From Deltaproteobacteria bacterium ADurb.Bin207 (GTDB lineage: Bacteria; Myxococcota_A; Polyangia; Polyangiales; Polyangiaceae): a DNA stretch of 55,382 nt. The stretch lies in the NCBI GenBank assembly GCA_002070115.1, contig MWCO01000035.1, positions 1 through 55,382 of the forward strand, given 5' to 3'. Below, piece after piece: positions 26,551 to 34,518 of the stretch. The notes under the pieces are model-generated. The model saw only the letters and a list, made by a program, of their open reading frames with translations, did no database searches and was not told where the DNA came from. The translations under genes and the position numbers were made by a program. The stretch's first letter is position 1, and every line of letters starts with the position of its first letter.

Positions 26551-27357
26551 ATGACTCTGCGCATCGGTATCATTTCTGATCTTCACTTCGGCCCCCGGAT
26601 CCTATTTCACGGTCGCCTGCGCAAAATGAGCGATATGGCACCAGAACTCACCGTCGCATTCGTTCAGCGAATGAACGAACTCAAACCCGACCTGGTTCTG
26701 ACCCTGGGTGATATCATCGAAGACGAATCCCTCGAAACAGACGCGAACCGATATCGTCATGCGCTTCGTCTGTTATCCGAAATCAATGCCCCCGTCCGAC
26801 ACGTCTGCGGCAATCACGATACCATCAACCAAACCGACGATATGATTCGTGAGGCTTGGAATCATCAAGGAGAGCTGTATTACAGCTTCGACTGCAAGGG
26901 ATACCACGTTTCGGTGCTGCGAACGGTCGAACGGCCCCACATCGATGCTCGCCTTCCTTCCGAACAACTCGAGTGGTTGCGCAAAGATCTCGAACAAACG
27001 ACCTTGCCCACGGTCGTGGCCATGCATCATGGCGCGGCCGATCAGAATCTTCGAAACAACCCCTGGTTCGAAAACGCTCCGGAAGTGGCTCTCATCAAAG
27101 AAAGAAAAGCACTGCGTTCCGTCATTTCATCGAGCCCACGGGTACGTCTCGTACTCAACGGACATCTTCATTGGACTCATGTGGGAATTCACGATGCCAT
27201 CCCATATGTCACAGTCCAAAGCCTGACGGAAAACTTGGATCCCGATGCGCCGGGGCGCGTGGCCGCCGCTTGGGCCCTGGTGGAATTATCCGATCATCAC
27301 GTATTGGTCCGTACCGAAGGCGCTGCCCCCAGCGTATTCGAAAGCTCTTTGCCGTAA
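26551..27357 (+). CDS. Calcineurin-like metallophosphoesterase
   Basis: A 268-residue phosphoesterase with all five metal-binding blocks in order: SDLHFGP near the start, GDIIED, GNHD, MHHGAAD and GHLHWTH. This is the class III cyclic-nucleotide phosphodiesterase/Icc-like layout, with a dinuclear metal centre. The ATG at 26551 (MTLRIGIISDLH) is preferred over one at 26515, because the family begins a few residues before the first motif. It converges with the next gene, 16 bp apart. Substrate cannot be told from sequence. Confidence 0.9.
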   Translation: MTLRIGIISDLHFGPRILFHGRLRKMSDMAPELTVAFVQRMNELKPDLVLTLGDIIEDESLETDANRYRHALRLLSEINAPVRHVCGNHDTINQTDDMIREAWNHQGELYYSFDCKGYHVSVLRTVERPHIDARLPSEQLEWLRKDLEQTTLPTVVAMHHGAADQNLRNNPWFENAPEVALIKERKALRSVISSSPRVRLVLNGHLHWTHVGIHDAIPYVTVQSLTENLDPDAPGRVAAAWALVELSDHHVLVRTEGAAPSVFESSLP

Positions 27358-27373
27358 CGTTACACTGGGATCA

Positions 27374-28267
27374 TCAATGAAGCGTCGCGGTGAACATTAG
27401 CATCGGCGCAACCGCGAAGATCGTCGAATTATCATCATTCCCGGACTCCCGAAGGAGATAAACGGGCGCGGAAGGGTCCAACACCCCATCAATCCACGCC
27501 CAGTTCAGCCGTAACAAGCCTCCCAAGGACCATTCCTCCCCCACCCATCCTTCCCAACCGACTCCCAACGAACCTCCAAACCCACCCAATGTAACTTCAT
27601 CTCCCTCCCGGTCGGTTCTTCTCGAGGGAGTTGGATCATAGATGATACCCGCCGTGCCCAGGGCTCCTTCGAAGTGCAAGCCAGACTCCGGGTCCACATA
27701 CCAATCCGCAAAAAACTGTAACGCCGCATACGACACGTTCCCTGACACTTTTTTCCCTTCGGCATCGACCCGTGCCACGTTCGCCCCCACACCAATCACA
27801 CGCCCCCCCAACACGAATCCGTTTTCGACCGTTCCTCCCAAACCAATTTCTAGTCCCCCTCCCCCCGCGGAAAGAGAGTTATTTTCGGGTGAATCATCCG
27901 TCAATCCCACCGCACCAATCCCAATGCCCATGCGAAGGTAAAAACCGTCGTGGGTATATGCTCCCGCCTCTTTTTTCGGTATCGGCGGAGGCGGAGGAGG
28001 CGGCAAGGTATATGCGGGCGGCGGCGGCAGTTCGTATACGTAAACCGTGGAAGGTTGCCCCCCCGCATTCGAAGGCACCGGTTGCGTGGGAGGCACCACA
28101 ACCACCGTGGGTGGTGCCGCTGGTTGTTGCGGTTCGGGTTGGACCGCTGGCAAAGGTTGAAGCGGTTCAGAGTCCGTAGGCTGCTGCGCCATGGCCAGCC
28201 CATCGAAAAGCAGCCAGCCGAACAGAACAGAACCAACAATCAAAGGAGATGGCAGTCGGTAGTCCAT
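27374..28267 (-). CDS. Outer-membrane beta-barrel-like protein with Pro-rich N-terminus
   Basis: A 297-residue exported protein: signal peptide ending around ALAMAQQ (residues about 8-28), a Pro/Gln-rich linker (about 30-110), then alternating Gly- and aromatic-rich strands (GFYLRMGIGIGAVGL; SAGGGGLEIGLGG; LGGFGGSLGVGWEGWVG), ending in hydrophobic LMFTATLH. This is the look of an eight- to ten-strand outer-membrane barrel of the surface-antigen type. The Pro-rich part may span peptidoglycan. No named family recognised. The start at 28267 gives a clean signal peptide. Confidence 0.7.
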   Translation of the reverse strand: MDYRLPSPLIVGSVLFGWLLFDGLAMAQQPTDSEPLQPLPAVQPEPQQPAAPPTVVVVPPTQPVPSNAGGQPSTVYVYELPPPPAYTLPPPPPPPIPKKEAGAYTHDGFYLRMGIGIGAVGLTDDSPENNSLSAGGGGLEIGLGGTVENGFVLGGRVIGVGANVARVDAEGKKVSGNVSYAALQFFADWYVDPESGLHFEGALGTAGIIYDPTPSRRTDREGDEVTLGGFGGSLGVGWEGWVGEEWSLGGLLRLNWAWIDGVLDPSAPVYLLRESGNDDNSTIFAVAPMLMFTATLH

Positions 28268-28393
28268 AGCGCTCCACAAGCAATAGCCGCACCACTTGGC
28301 CGTCATCGAATGATTGCATTCTTTGACCACGGTGGCCACGGAACGTAATCGTTGGTTCTCGGTTCGATAGGAAACCGCTTTCCACGATTCGCT

Positions 28394-29230
28394 TCAAGAC
28401 CTTCGCCGTGTCCCACCCCCTACACGGGGCGCCCCGGACAGATAGGCGTCATCGAGAACCCCCTGCACAATGGGGAGTCCTTCCAACGACGGTACCGTAA
28501 AATTGAACGTTTTTTCGAGAAATAACGTCGTGATGCGGAGCGTGGCTCCCCACAGTACCTGCCCCTGCCGGGCCCGAAAACATAAAAAATCCTCGTGCAA
28601 CCTTTCGTTCCCAGGATGATCTCCTTCGAATCGCAGCCTGTAACGAGCGTAACGTGACGGATCGAGCAAGTGGCGCAAAGGGATGGCGATGATGTCGGCG
28701 ACCTCCCAATTGGGGCGAAAATGGGGGTGTCCCACCAAAGAAACGACAACGGGTTGGATGGCTCGTCGAAACATGCGAAGGCTTTGCGGCGGCAAAAGCC
28801 CCAACAAACGCACGTTCCACGGCCGAATACCCATTTCCTCGAATCCTTCACGCAGCGCTGTGGCCACGAGTGTTGCCACCGCATGGCGCGTTCGGGAAGG
28901 CAGTTTCTCGTGGTGCGGCCAATGACGCAACATCAGGCCGGGGGCATCCACGAGCTTGGCAAGCCATCGATCGACGTTTTCCATTCCGCCCCCGGGGCAG
29001 CATAAGTCCCCGGATTGAGGCACATTTTTCGATCTTCGGGTCAATACGAGGCGCGGCCCTTCCTCGGGCGCACATCGGGGCGCGTCTTGTAATAAAAACA
29101 ACACCGCCGACCGACTCATCACCTCGTCCCGGCTCTCTTCCGTCTGCAGTGTCGATTCCAAAAGCACGTTCGCAATGTGAATCGCCAGGGCAGATGGATC
29201 GAAAAGTAGGGAGTCAACAGAAACGTTCAT
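28394..29230 (-). CDS. NUDIX hydrolase, CoA-pyrophosphatase-like, with split Nudix box
   Basis: A 278-residue protein with VLTRRSKNVPQSGDLCCPGGGM, close to the L-T-x-R-S...G-E-x-x-F-P-G-G signature of CoA-cleaving NUDIX enzymes, and ALREGFEEMGI, the REx2-EExG half of the Nudix box. The two halves are about 42 residues apart rather than the usual 14 or so, so there is an insertion of roughly 28 residues in the catalytic loop. Probable hydrolysis of CoA or another nucleotide diphosphate. The gene diverges from the SYLF lipoprotein gene across 139 bp. Confidence 0.82.
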   Translation of the reverse strand: MNVSVDSLLFDPSALAIHIANVLLESTLQTEESRDEVMSRSAVLFLLQDAPRCAPEEGPRLVLTRRSKNVPQSGDLCCPGGGMENVDRWLAKLVDAPGLMLRHWPHHEKLPSRTRHAVATLVATALREGFEEMGIRPWNVRLLGLLPPQSLRMFRRAIQPVVVSLVGHPHFRPNWEVADIIAIPLRHLLDPSRYARYRLRFEGDHPGNERLHEDFLCFRARQGQVLWGATLRITTLFLEKTFNFTVPSLEGLPIVQGVLDDAYLSGAPRVGGGTRRRS

Positions 29231-29369
29231 CAGTTTGGGGCTTGATCGGGTTGTAAACCGTAAAATCCGCAGATCTCAACAATCAACTGGAATCATCGGG
29301 GAATGCGTATTACTTGGCCTGCGGCTTGCATTATGGCAAGACACCTTCTTGTTTTGAATGAGGGAATTG

Positions 29370-29972
29370 ATGCGCTTTTCGCACCTTCTCACTGTTTCAC
29401 TGTTCGCGATTATCGGCTTGGGCGGATGCGGCGGATCCGGCTGGAACGCTCAAAGCCCTGCCGGCGTATCACCAGCCCCATCGATTGTCGACGCCTCCCC
29501 GAGCCTTCAAGTTCTTGCTACCATCGAACGGTTTCGCCAACTGGACCCCGCCATCGATGGTTTCTTGAAAAATGCTTATGGATTCGCGGTGTTTCCAGCC
29601 GTCGGTTCCCGTTCCGGCTCCCAAGGAGCCTACGGTGAGGGAGAAGTCTACGAACAGAATGAACTCGTTGGCAAAGCAATCCTTACCCACGGAGAGGTCG
29701 GCGAACCCGAGTATTCCGAACTGATTTTTTTCCAAGACCGACGACCGTTGGATGAATTCCGCAACGGCTCCTTCCAATTCAGCAGCCGCGCCTCCCACGA
29801 AGCGTCTTCCCACGATAACTATGATCAGGGTGTCGCTGTATTCGCCATCACCAAACGCGGTTTCCAAAACGGTCCGGCGGTAACGGAACAGAAATTCGAT
29901 TTCGAACCGGTCGAAGATGGTGGCCGTCTGCCCTTGTCCGCCGCTTGGCTCGATAGCTCTTCTGTCTTGTAA
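29370..29972 (+). CDS. SYLF/YSC84-like lipoprotein
   Basis: A 200-residue lipoprotein with signal LTVSLFAIIGLGGC and lipid-attachment cysteine about residue 20. The mature part has FLKNAYGFAVFPAVGS and GEGEVYEQNELVGKAILTHG, matching the SYLF (Ysc84) lipid-binding domain, in a compact form. SYLF proteins bind anionic phospholipids; bacterial secreted ones are of unclear role. GAGGG precedes the ATG at 29370; an in-frame ATG at 29358 lacks a ribosome site. It converges on the MlaF-like gene. Confidence 0.75.
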   Translation: MRFSHLLTVSLFAIIGLGGCGGSGWNAQSPAGVSPAPSIVDASPSLQVLATIERFRQLDPAIDGFLKNAYGFAVFPAVGSRSGSQGAYGEGEVYEQNELVGKAILTHGEVGEPEYSELIFFQDRRPLDEFRNGSFQFSSRASHEASSHDNYDQGVAVFAITKRGFQNGPAVTEQKFDFEPVEDGGRLPLSAAWLDSSSVL

Positions 29973-30022
29973 GGTGACCGTTCGCAGGAAGCCCTGTTGG
30001 CCCAAAACACAACGAGCGGCTG

Positions 30023-30838
30023 TTAGTCGCCGGGAAGGGGCGGTCGTGAAATACGTTCGAAAGCCACCCCCGAAGTGACGATGAAATCGTGCGACACCTT
30101 GTTTCGATTGATATCGGCCAGTTCTTCCGGGGTTCCTGACGCGGCAACCTTGCCTCGAATGAGAAGGAATGCTTGGTGGGCGATTCGAAAGGTGCTCGCC
30201 ATGTCGTGGGAGATGACGACACTGGTGATGCCATACCTTTCTCTCGTCTCTTCGATGAGATCATCGACCATGCGTGAAGTAATCGGATCGAGTCCGCTCG
30301 TGGGTTCGTCGTAGATGAGGATCTCGGGTTCGAGCATCAAGGCTCGAGCCAGCGCCACGCGTTTTCGCATGCCGCCGGATAGTTCTGCAGGGGATTTTTG
30401 TGCATCCGACGTCTGCAATCCGAGCGATTCGAGTGTACTCAGGACTCGCTCCCGAATGGCCGCCTTTTTCATTCGTGTATGTTCCACCAACGGAAAAGCA
30501 ACGTTATCCATGACAGAAAGCGAGTCGAGCAACGCGCTGTATTGGAACACCATGCCAAACTTCTTGCGCACGCGATTCATCGCGAGCCCTCCCAGCGGCA
30601 CGATATCCTCGCCATCAATGAACACAGAACCGGAAGAAGGCTTTTCCAAACCGATGAGGATGCGCAATAAGGTCGTTTTGCCAGCACCAGAACCGCCAAT
30701 GATGACCGCGGTCTGTCCCCTTCGAATGACCATCGACACGTCATCCAACACCACCACATCCCCGAATCGTTTGATGACATTGCGAACGACGAGGTGATCG
30801 TCTCGAGGTTTGGTGTTTTTCCGGTCGATGGATGGCAT
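30023..30838 (-). CDS. ABC transporter ATP-binding protein, MlaF-like
   Basis: A 271-residue ATPase: Walker A GGSGAGKTT, Q-loop VFQYSALLDSLSV, signature ELSGGMRKRVALARAL, Walker B EILIYDEPTSGLDP and H-loop VISHD. The SGGMRKR signature and LLDSLSVMDNVAFPL are typical of MlaF, the ATPase of retrograde phospholipid transport at the inner membrane. No MlaE permease or MlaD substrate-binding gene lies nearby, so partners must be elsewhere. Its ATG overlaps the stop of the upstream kinase gene (TGATG), indicating translational coupling. Confidence 0.9.
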   Translation of the reverse strand: MPSIDRKNTKPRDDHLVVRNVIKRFGDVVVLDDVSMVIRRGQTAVIIGGSGAGKTTLLRILIGLEKPSSGSVFIDGEDIVPLGGLAMNRVRKKFGMVFQYSALLDSLSVMDNVAFPLVEHTRMKKAAIRERVLSTLESLGLQTSDAQKSPAELSGGMRKRVALARALMLEPEILIYDEPTSGLDPITSRMVDDLIEETRERYGITSVVISHDMASTFRIAHQAFLLIRGKVAASGTPEELADINRNKVSHDFIVTSGVAFERISRPPLPGD

Positions 30839-32529
30839 CAATCGATGAGCGTGCGCGCGGGGCGTCCGGGTTCGCCTTTTACGATCGTGGCAAAAAGCTC
30901 GATGCGGTCGGGAATCGTGTTTTGTACTTGCGAGACGACTTGCTCGACCAGGGTTCTGGATTCCTCTACGGAAGGTCCAGCCATGGCAATCGCAAATCGA
31001 AGAGGCCCACTACGTCCCGAAACAACGGGACTGAGTGCAAGCATCAACGTTTCAGTGAGTTCGACACAACGTTGCGCCGCCCGTCGCAGCGCTAGCAATT
31101 CGAGGATGGTCGGACGTTCGCTTACCTGCCGGTTCGGACCTCGAAGCTCGTAACGCGCGATGGTCAACGGCAGTTCAGCCCATTCGCAGAAAGCGCCCTC
31201 CTCATCGAGCGCTTCGAGCAATGACTCGCGGCTGAGCAAGCCGGTAAGGCCATCGCGATGAGTAAGGAATTGCTGCGCTCGCTGCAGATGAGGCGAGTCG
31301 ACACCAAAGCTCACGAGCTTGAGACGAAGTTCCCCAAGTTGTACTTCACCACCATGCATGAGCACAGCTTGCGCTTTTCGCTCGTAGGAATGATCGGCGT
31401 AGGTGCCATTGGTGCTACCAAGATCGTCGAACGTCCACGTTCCCGCGCTCCACCGCACATTGACATGAGTCCCGGAAACCGTCGGTTCAGGCAACGCAAT
31501 ATCCTGATCGGTGCGTCGACCGATGGTCAGCGATGGAGTGTTCAAGGGAAATAGACGACCCACGATGTCGGGAGAATTGGAAGCAAAGGTAACCAGCAGA
31601 GATTGGGTACCGGGAACGAATTGATTGACGGCAGCGCGGCCGAGAGGGGGACCGGGATCCAATCGTTCTCGCGGCACTTGCACCGGGCTCACCGTAAAGC
31701 GCGCGGGATTGAAAAAACGAAGATGCTTCGCTTGCGGACGCATCTTCGGGTTTTCGGACAAACAACGGAAGATTTGCTTGGTTTCATCGACGCAGAGTTG
31801 CGATGGGATGTCGAACATGATCTGTTCTCGCATGCGTCGAGCGCGCGGACGTGACCCAGGTTCAGGAACACGGCACGTCCACATTTCCCAAAGGGTCAAA
31901 CCGAGTGCGTAGACATCATCTTCCGGACTCGCGCCTCCCGAACGTAATCGTTCAGGCGCCATGTAGTTCGGTGTTCCACCGTCGGGAGGAGCACCAGGAC
32001 GCCGGGCATACACGCGCGCACGCTCTTGGGCGAAACCGAAGTCGAGAATGATCGCTCGATCGTCGGTAACCATGACGTTGCCCGGTTTGAGATCCCCATG
32101 CACGAGCCCTTGGGAATGGATGGCGGCGAGCCCCGCACTCGACTCACTGGCGATTTTTCGGAATTCATCCACGGTATAGCCGCCGTGCGGTTTTTTTCGG
32201 CGAATATGTGCGTGGAGCGTCTGTCCTTGAATGTGTTCCATGACGAGGATGGGCCCCCATGGACTGGGGGCTAGGTCGTGGACACGGCATACATTCGGAT
32301 GCCCCACCGAACGGGCATGGAGCAGCTCTTGCCGAAGCGCTTCATCGTCTCCCGGCATGCGTGAGTCTTCTCGCACCAGTTTGAGAGCCACCATCTGCTG
32401 CGTGCTCCCATCGTAGGCAAGAAACACCTCACCCATGCCACCTTTGCCAAGGCTTTGACGGATCTCGTACCGTTCGTTGATGATGGTGCCCTTCGATACG
32501 GGATCTGGCGGTCGTGATGAACCAGTCAT
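30838..32529 (-). CDS. Ser/Thr kinase - FHA - degenerate GGDEF fusion protein
   Basis: A 563-residue soluble signalling protein. Residues about 18-275 are a kinase: GKGGMGEVF loop, VALKLV lysine, HGDLKPGNVMV catalytic loop (Arg of HRD is Gly) and intact DFG in LDFGFAQ. Residues about 330-425 are an FHA phospho-threonine-binding domain (SLTIGRRTDQDIALPEPTVSG with the RxxD...S pattern, then DLGSTNGTY). Residues about 430-563 begin THRDGLTGLLSRESLLEAL like a GGDEF domain, but no GGDEF signature follows. Loss of the HRD arginine suggests activation without loop phosphorylation. The start at 32529 is chosen over 32571 for the MTGSS N-terminus just before the kinase domain. Confidence 0.85.
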   Translation of the reverse strand: MTGSSRPPDPVSKGTIINERYEIRQSLGKGGMGEVFLAYDGSTQQMVALKLVREDSRMPGDDEALRQELLHARSVGHPNVCRVHDLAPSPWGPILVMEHIQGQTLHAHIRRKKPHGGYTVDEFRKIASESSAGLAAIHSQGLVHGDLKPGNVMVTDDRAIILDFGFAQERARVYARRPGAPPDGGTPNYMAPERLRSGGASPEDDVYALGLTLWEMWTCRVPEPGSRPRARRMREQIMFDIPSQLCVDETKQIFRCLSENPKMRPQAKHLRFFNPARFTVSPVQVPRERLDPGPPLGRAAVNQFVPGTQSLLVTFASNSPDIVGRLFPLNTPSLTIGRRTDQDIALPEPTVSGTHVNVRWSAGTWTFDDLGSTNGTYADHSYERKAQAVLMHGGEVQLGELRLKLVSFGVDSPHLQRAQQFLTHRDGLTGLLSRESLLEALDEEGAFCEWAELPLTIARYELRGPNRQVSERPTILELLALRRAAQRCVELTETLMLALSPVVSGRSGPLRFAIAMAGPSVEESRTLVEQVVSQVQNTIPDRIELFATIVKGEPGRPARTLID

Positions 32530-32649
32530 GTTCTGGACCAAGCAGTCTCTAATCTCGCGCCTTGGTGGCAAGCCTACCTTGCGACGACGCAGTTTGGGTC
32601 AACAATCCGATGAAAAGTGAAAGATATCATCAAATGGAGGATGAATCCC

Positions 32650-32678
32650 TTGACGACAGCCTCGCCGCACGTTAGGCA
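32650..32678 (+). promoter_or_regulatory. Putative promoter for the cobalamin-riboswitch transcript
   Basis: TTGACG (32650-32655) and TAGGCA (32673-32678) are 17 bp apart and would start transcription a few bases before the hairpin at 32683 and the aptamer at 32712. The -10 match is weak; assignment rests on spacing and position. Confidence 0.35.
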
Positions 32679-32711
32679 CCGCGCTGGGTAACCACTTCGG
32701 GTTGACCCAGC

Positions 32712-32887
32712 CGCGAGGTCGCTGATTTTCGCTTAGGAAAACAGCGGTTGCAAGAGGGAAGCCGGTGTCATTCCGGCGCGGCCCCCGCCACTGTGACCGG
32801 GGACAAAAGCGAACGAAACCACTGGATTTTTATGTCTGGGAAGGGTTCGCCCAAGGATGATCCGGAAGCCAGGAGACCTGCCTCGCG
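32712..32887 (+). ncRNA. Cobalamin (B12) riboswitch
   Basis: The hallmark aptamer parts are present in order: AGGAAAACAGCGG, GGGAAGCCGGTG with the pairing arm ATTCCGGC, the CCCGCCACTGTGACC core, GGGAAGG, GATGATCCGGAAGCC and the B12 box GCCAGGAGACCTGCC (32868-32882). The closing stem P1 is visible: CGCGAGG at 32712-32718 pairs with CCTCGCG at 32881-32887. Binding of cobalamin should lower expression of the plus-strand lipoprotein starting at 33002, 114 bp downstream. A strong hairpin (32683-32711) sits directly ahead of P1. Confidence 0.95.
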
Positions 32888-32936
32888 TCGTAACCGATGT
32901 TGCGCGGCTCCACGGGGTCTCTGGAGACAGGTCGGA

Positions 32937-32994
32937 AACCTCCTCCCCCAAGGCGTCGCCAAGCAAAGCGCACGCGGGTGTGCGCGCGGAGGTT
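32937..32994 (+). promoter_or_regulatory. Riboswitch expression platform: ribosome-site sequestering stem
   Basis: AACCTCC (32937-32943) is a perfect complement of GGAGGTT (32988-32994), which contains the ribosome site (GGAGG, 32988-32992) 9 bases before the ATG at 33002. Between them lies a second hairpin, CGCAC-GCGGGT-GTGCG (32969-32984). The arrangement points to control of translation initiation rather than transcription termination; there is no U-run. Confidence 0.6.
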
Positions 32995-33001
32995 CTCGAT
33001 C

Positions 33002-34447
33002 ATGCGCCGTTTCCCCTCTCTTGCTCTGGTAATTTATTCACTAATTTCAATAGGTTGCGGTTCAGAAGGAGGAGGTGCCGACCCCGCTCCCCTCCCCGAT
33101 GCCCACAACGAACCACCCCCAGATGCATCCTCAGAAGCCGCCGCAGATAGCGGTGTCGATGCCTTACCCGAAAGCGCCATCGACGTCGCTTCCGATACCG
33201 TCACCGACACCCTCACCGATACCGTCACCGATCCCCCTGTCGATTCACCCGCCGATACCGCGAACGACACGCCTTCCGATGTTCCCCTAGACCTCCCGCC
33301 AGATACGCCCACAGACGTCCCTATCGATACCCCAACGGATAGCCCCGTCGATGCTCCCATCGATGCTCAAATTCCTACCATCGCTCTGCTTGTGGCTTCC
33401 GACTACTCGACAACCGCGGAAATGATCGCTGTCGACGTCCAGCAACAAACCACACTTGGCCATCTGCTTTCCGATGACCAGGATTCCGTGGTCGATGCCA
33501 ATAACGGCCTGGGATTCCTGCTTCGTCGCACGGTGGACGAAGTGCAGGTGCTCGATTCGGCCCAGCCTTGGGTTGTCACGCATACGATCGATGTGACATC
33601 GGGGGCCGGACACAGCAACCCTTGGGCCGTCGTGGTACCCGCTCACGACAAGGCGTACGTCGTTCGATACGGCTCCAACGTGTTGAGCATCATCAATCCT
33701 TCGACGGGAGCAAACCTTGGAGAGATCGATCTTTCCGCGTATGTCATCGACAGCGACGGGCTTGTGGACGCCTTTGGCGGGGTATTCGATCCTTCCCGTG
33801 GGCGTGTGTATATCGGACTGCAGCGAATCGACCAGCTCGAATGGGGCACTGCCCCCGATTATGTCCACACGTGCAATGATTCCCATCCAGCCATCGTCGG
33901 TATCGACACCCTCACCGATTCGATCATCGACCTCAATGGGACTGAAGATGGAGAAGCACTACAACTCTCATCCTTCAATCCTTGGCGAATGATCTGGGAT
34001 GACGTTTCGGAACGGATTGTATTGCTCAGCATTGGCTGTGCTTCCGTGGACGATGGTGGCATATCCATTCGACAGCGACGCGGCATCGAGGCTATCGAAC
34101 CGATCACAGGCATTTCGTCGTGGCTATGGACTTCGGAGGCTCTGGATCGTCCCGCGGATCTGATTTGGATATCGAATCAAGAAGCGGTCGTGGGCATCGA
34201 TGACGCTAGTTTCACACGAACATGGTACGCCTGGAATCCGTCGACAACGCAGCTAGGCCCGGCGCTTTCGGGCGTTCCGAACGTGCCGTTGTGGGATGGG
34301 GCACGAGGGCTCGTGGGTCTTGTTTTTGGCAGCACGGGGCTCGACGTGGTCCGATACGATCTGGACGAAGGCACGACATCGATGGTGGTGGAAAACGCCT
34401 ACAATACGCCAAGCGTATTCCCCGCTTCGAGCGTTCGATTGCGTTGA
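33002..34447 (+). CDS. B12-riboswitch-controlled lipoprotein, probable beta-propeller
   Basis: A 481-residue lipoprotein with signal and lipobox ISIG-C (about residue 18). Residues about 25-120 are a low-complexity spacer of repeated Asp-Thr/Pro/Val units, the kind that lifts a domain off the outer membrane. The rest (about 125-481) reads as repeated four-strand blades of the YncE type, for example NPWAVVVPAHDKAYVVRYG followed by NVLSIINPSTGANLGEIDL, and GGVFDPSRGRVYIGL. Two cysteines near residues 293 and 345 could pair. Control by a cobalamin riboswitch suggests a role in capturing or sensing B12, comparable to the surface propeller BtuG of Bacteroides, but no homology is claimed. Confidence 0.8.
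   Translation: MRRFPSLALVIYSLISIGCGSEGGGADPAPLPDAHNEPPPDASSEAAADSGVDALPESAIDVASDTVTDTLTDTVTDPPVDSPADTANDTPSDVPLDLPPDTPTDVPIDTPTDSPVDAPIDAQIPTIALLVASDYSTTAEMIAVDVQQQTTLGHLLSDDQDSVVDANNGLGFLLRRTVDEVQVLDSAQPWVVTHTIDVTSGAGHSNPWAVVVPAHDKAYVVRYGSNVLSIINPSTGANLGEIDLSAYVIDSDGLVDAFGGVFDPSRGRVYIGLQRIDQLEWGTAPDYVHTCNDSHPAIVGIDTLTDSIIDLNGTEDGEALQLSSFNPWRMIWDDVSERIVLLSIGCASVDDGGISIRQRRGIEAIEPITGISSWLWTSEALDRPADLIWISNQEAVVGIDDASFTRTWYAWNPSTTQLGPALSGVPNVPLWDGARGLVGLVFGSTGLDVVRYDLDEGTTSMVVENAYNTPSVFPASSVRLR
33165..33370 (+). repeat. Tandem-degenerate repeat encoding the Asp-rich lipoprotein spacer
   Basis: Short units around GATACCGTCACCGA and GATACGCCCACAGA recur with changes through this segment and encode alternating Asp with Thr, Pro, Val and Ser. 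It lies wholly inside the lipoprotein gene. Repeat length would be expected to vary between strains by slippage. Confidence 0.7.
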
Positions 34448-34469
34448 GTGATGGGCGACGCGTCTGGGT

Positions 34470-34486
34470 CGTCAAGTCCCTTGACG
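34470..34486. promoter_or_regulatory. 17-bp inverted repeat CGTCAAG-TCC-CTTGACG before the Crp-family gene
   Basis: Perfect 7-bp arms lie 32 bp upstream of the regulator start at 34519, in the short gap after the lipoprotein stop. The position suits an autoregulatory operator, though the half-site orientation (GTCAA...TTGAC) is the reverse of the FNR consensus. A small RNA hairpin is the alternative; there is no T-run. Confidence 0.35.
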
Positions 34487-34518
34487 CGTTGGACGGTCAG
34501 TCGCACCCTGCTCTGGTC

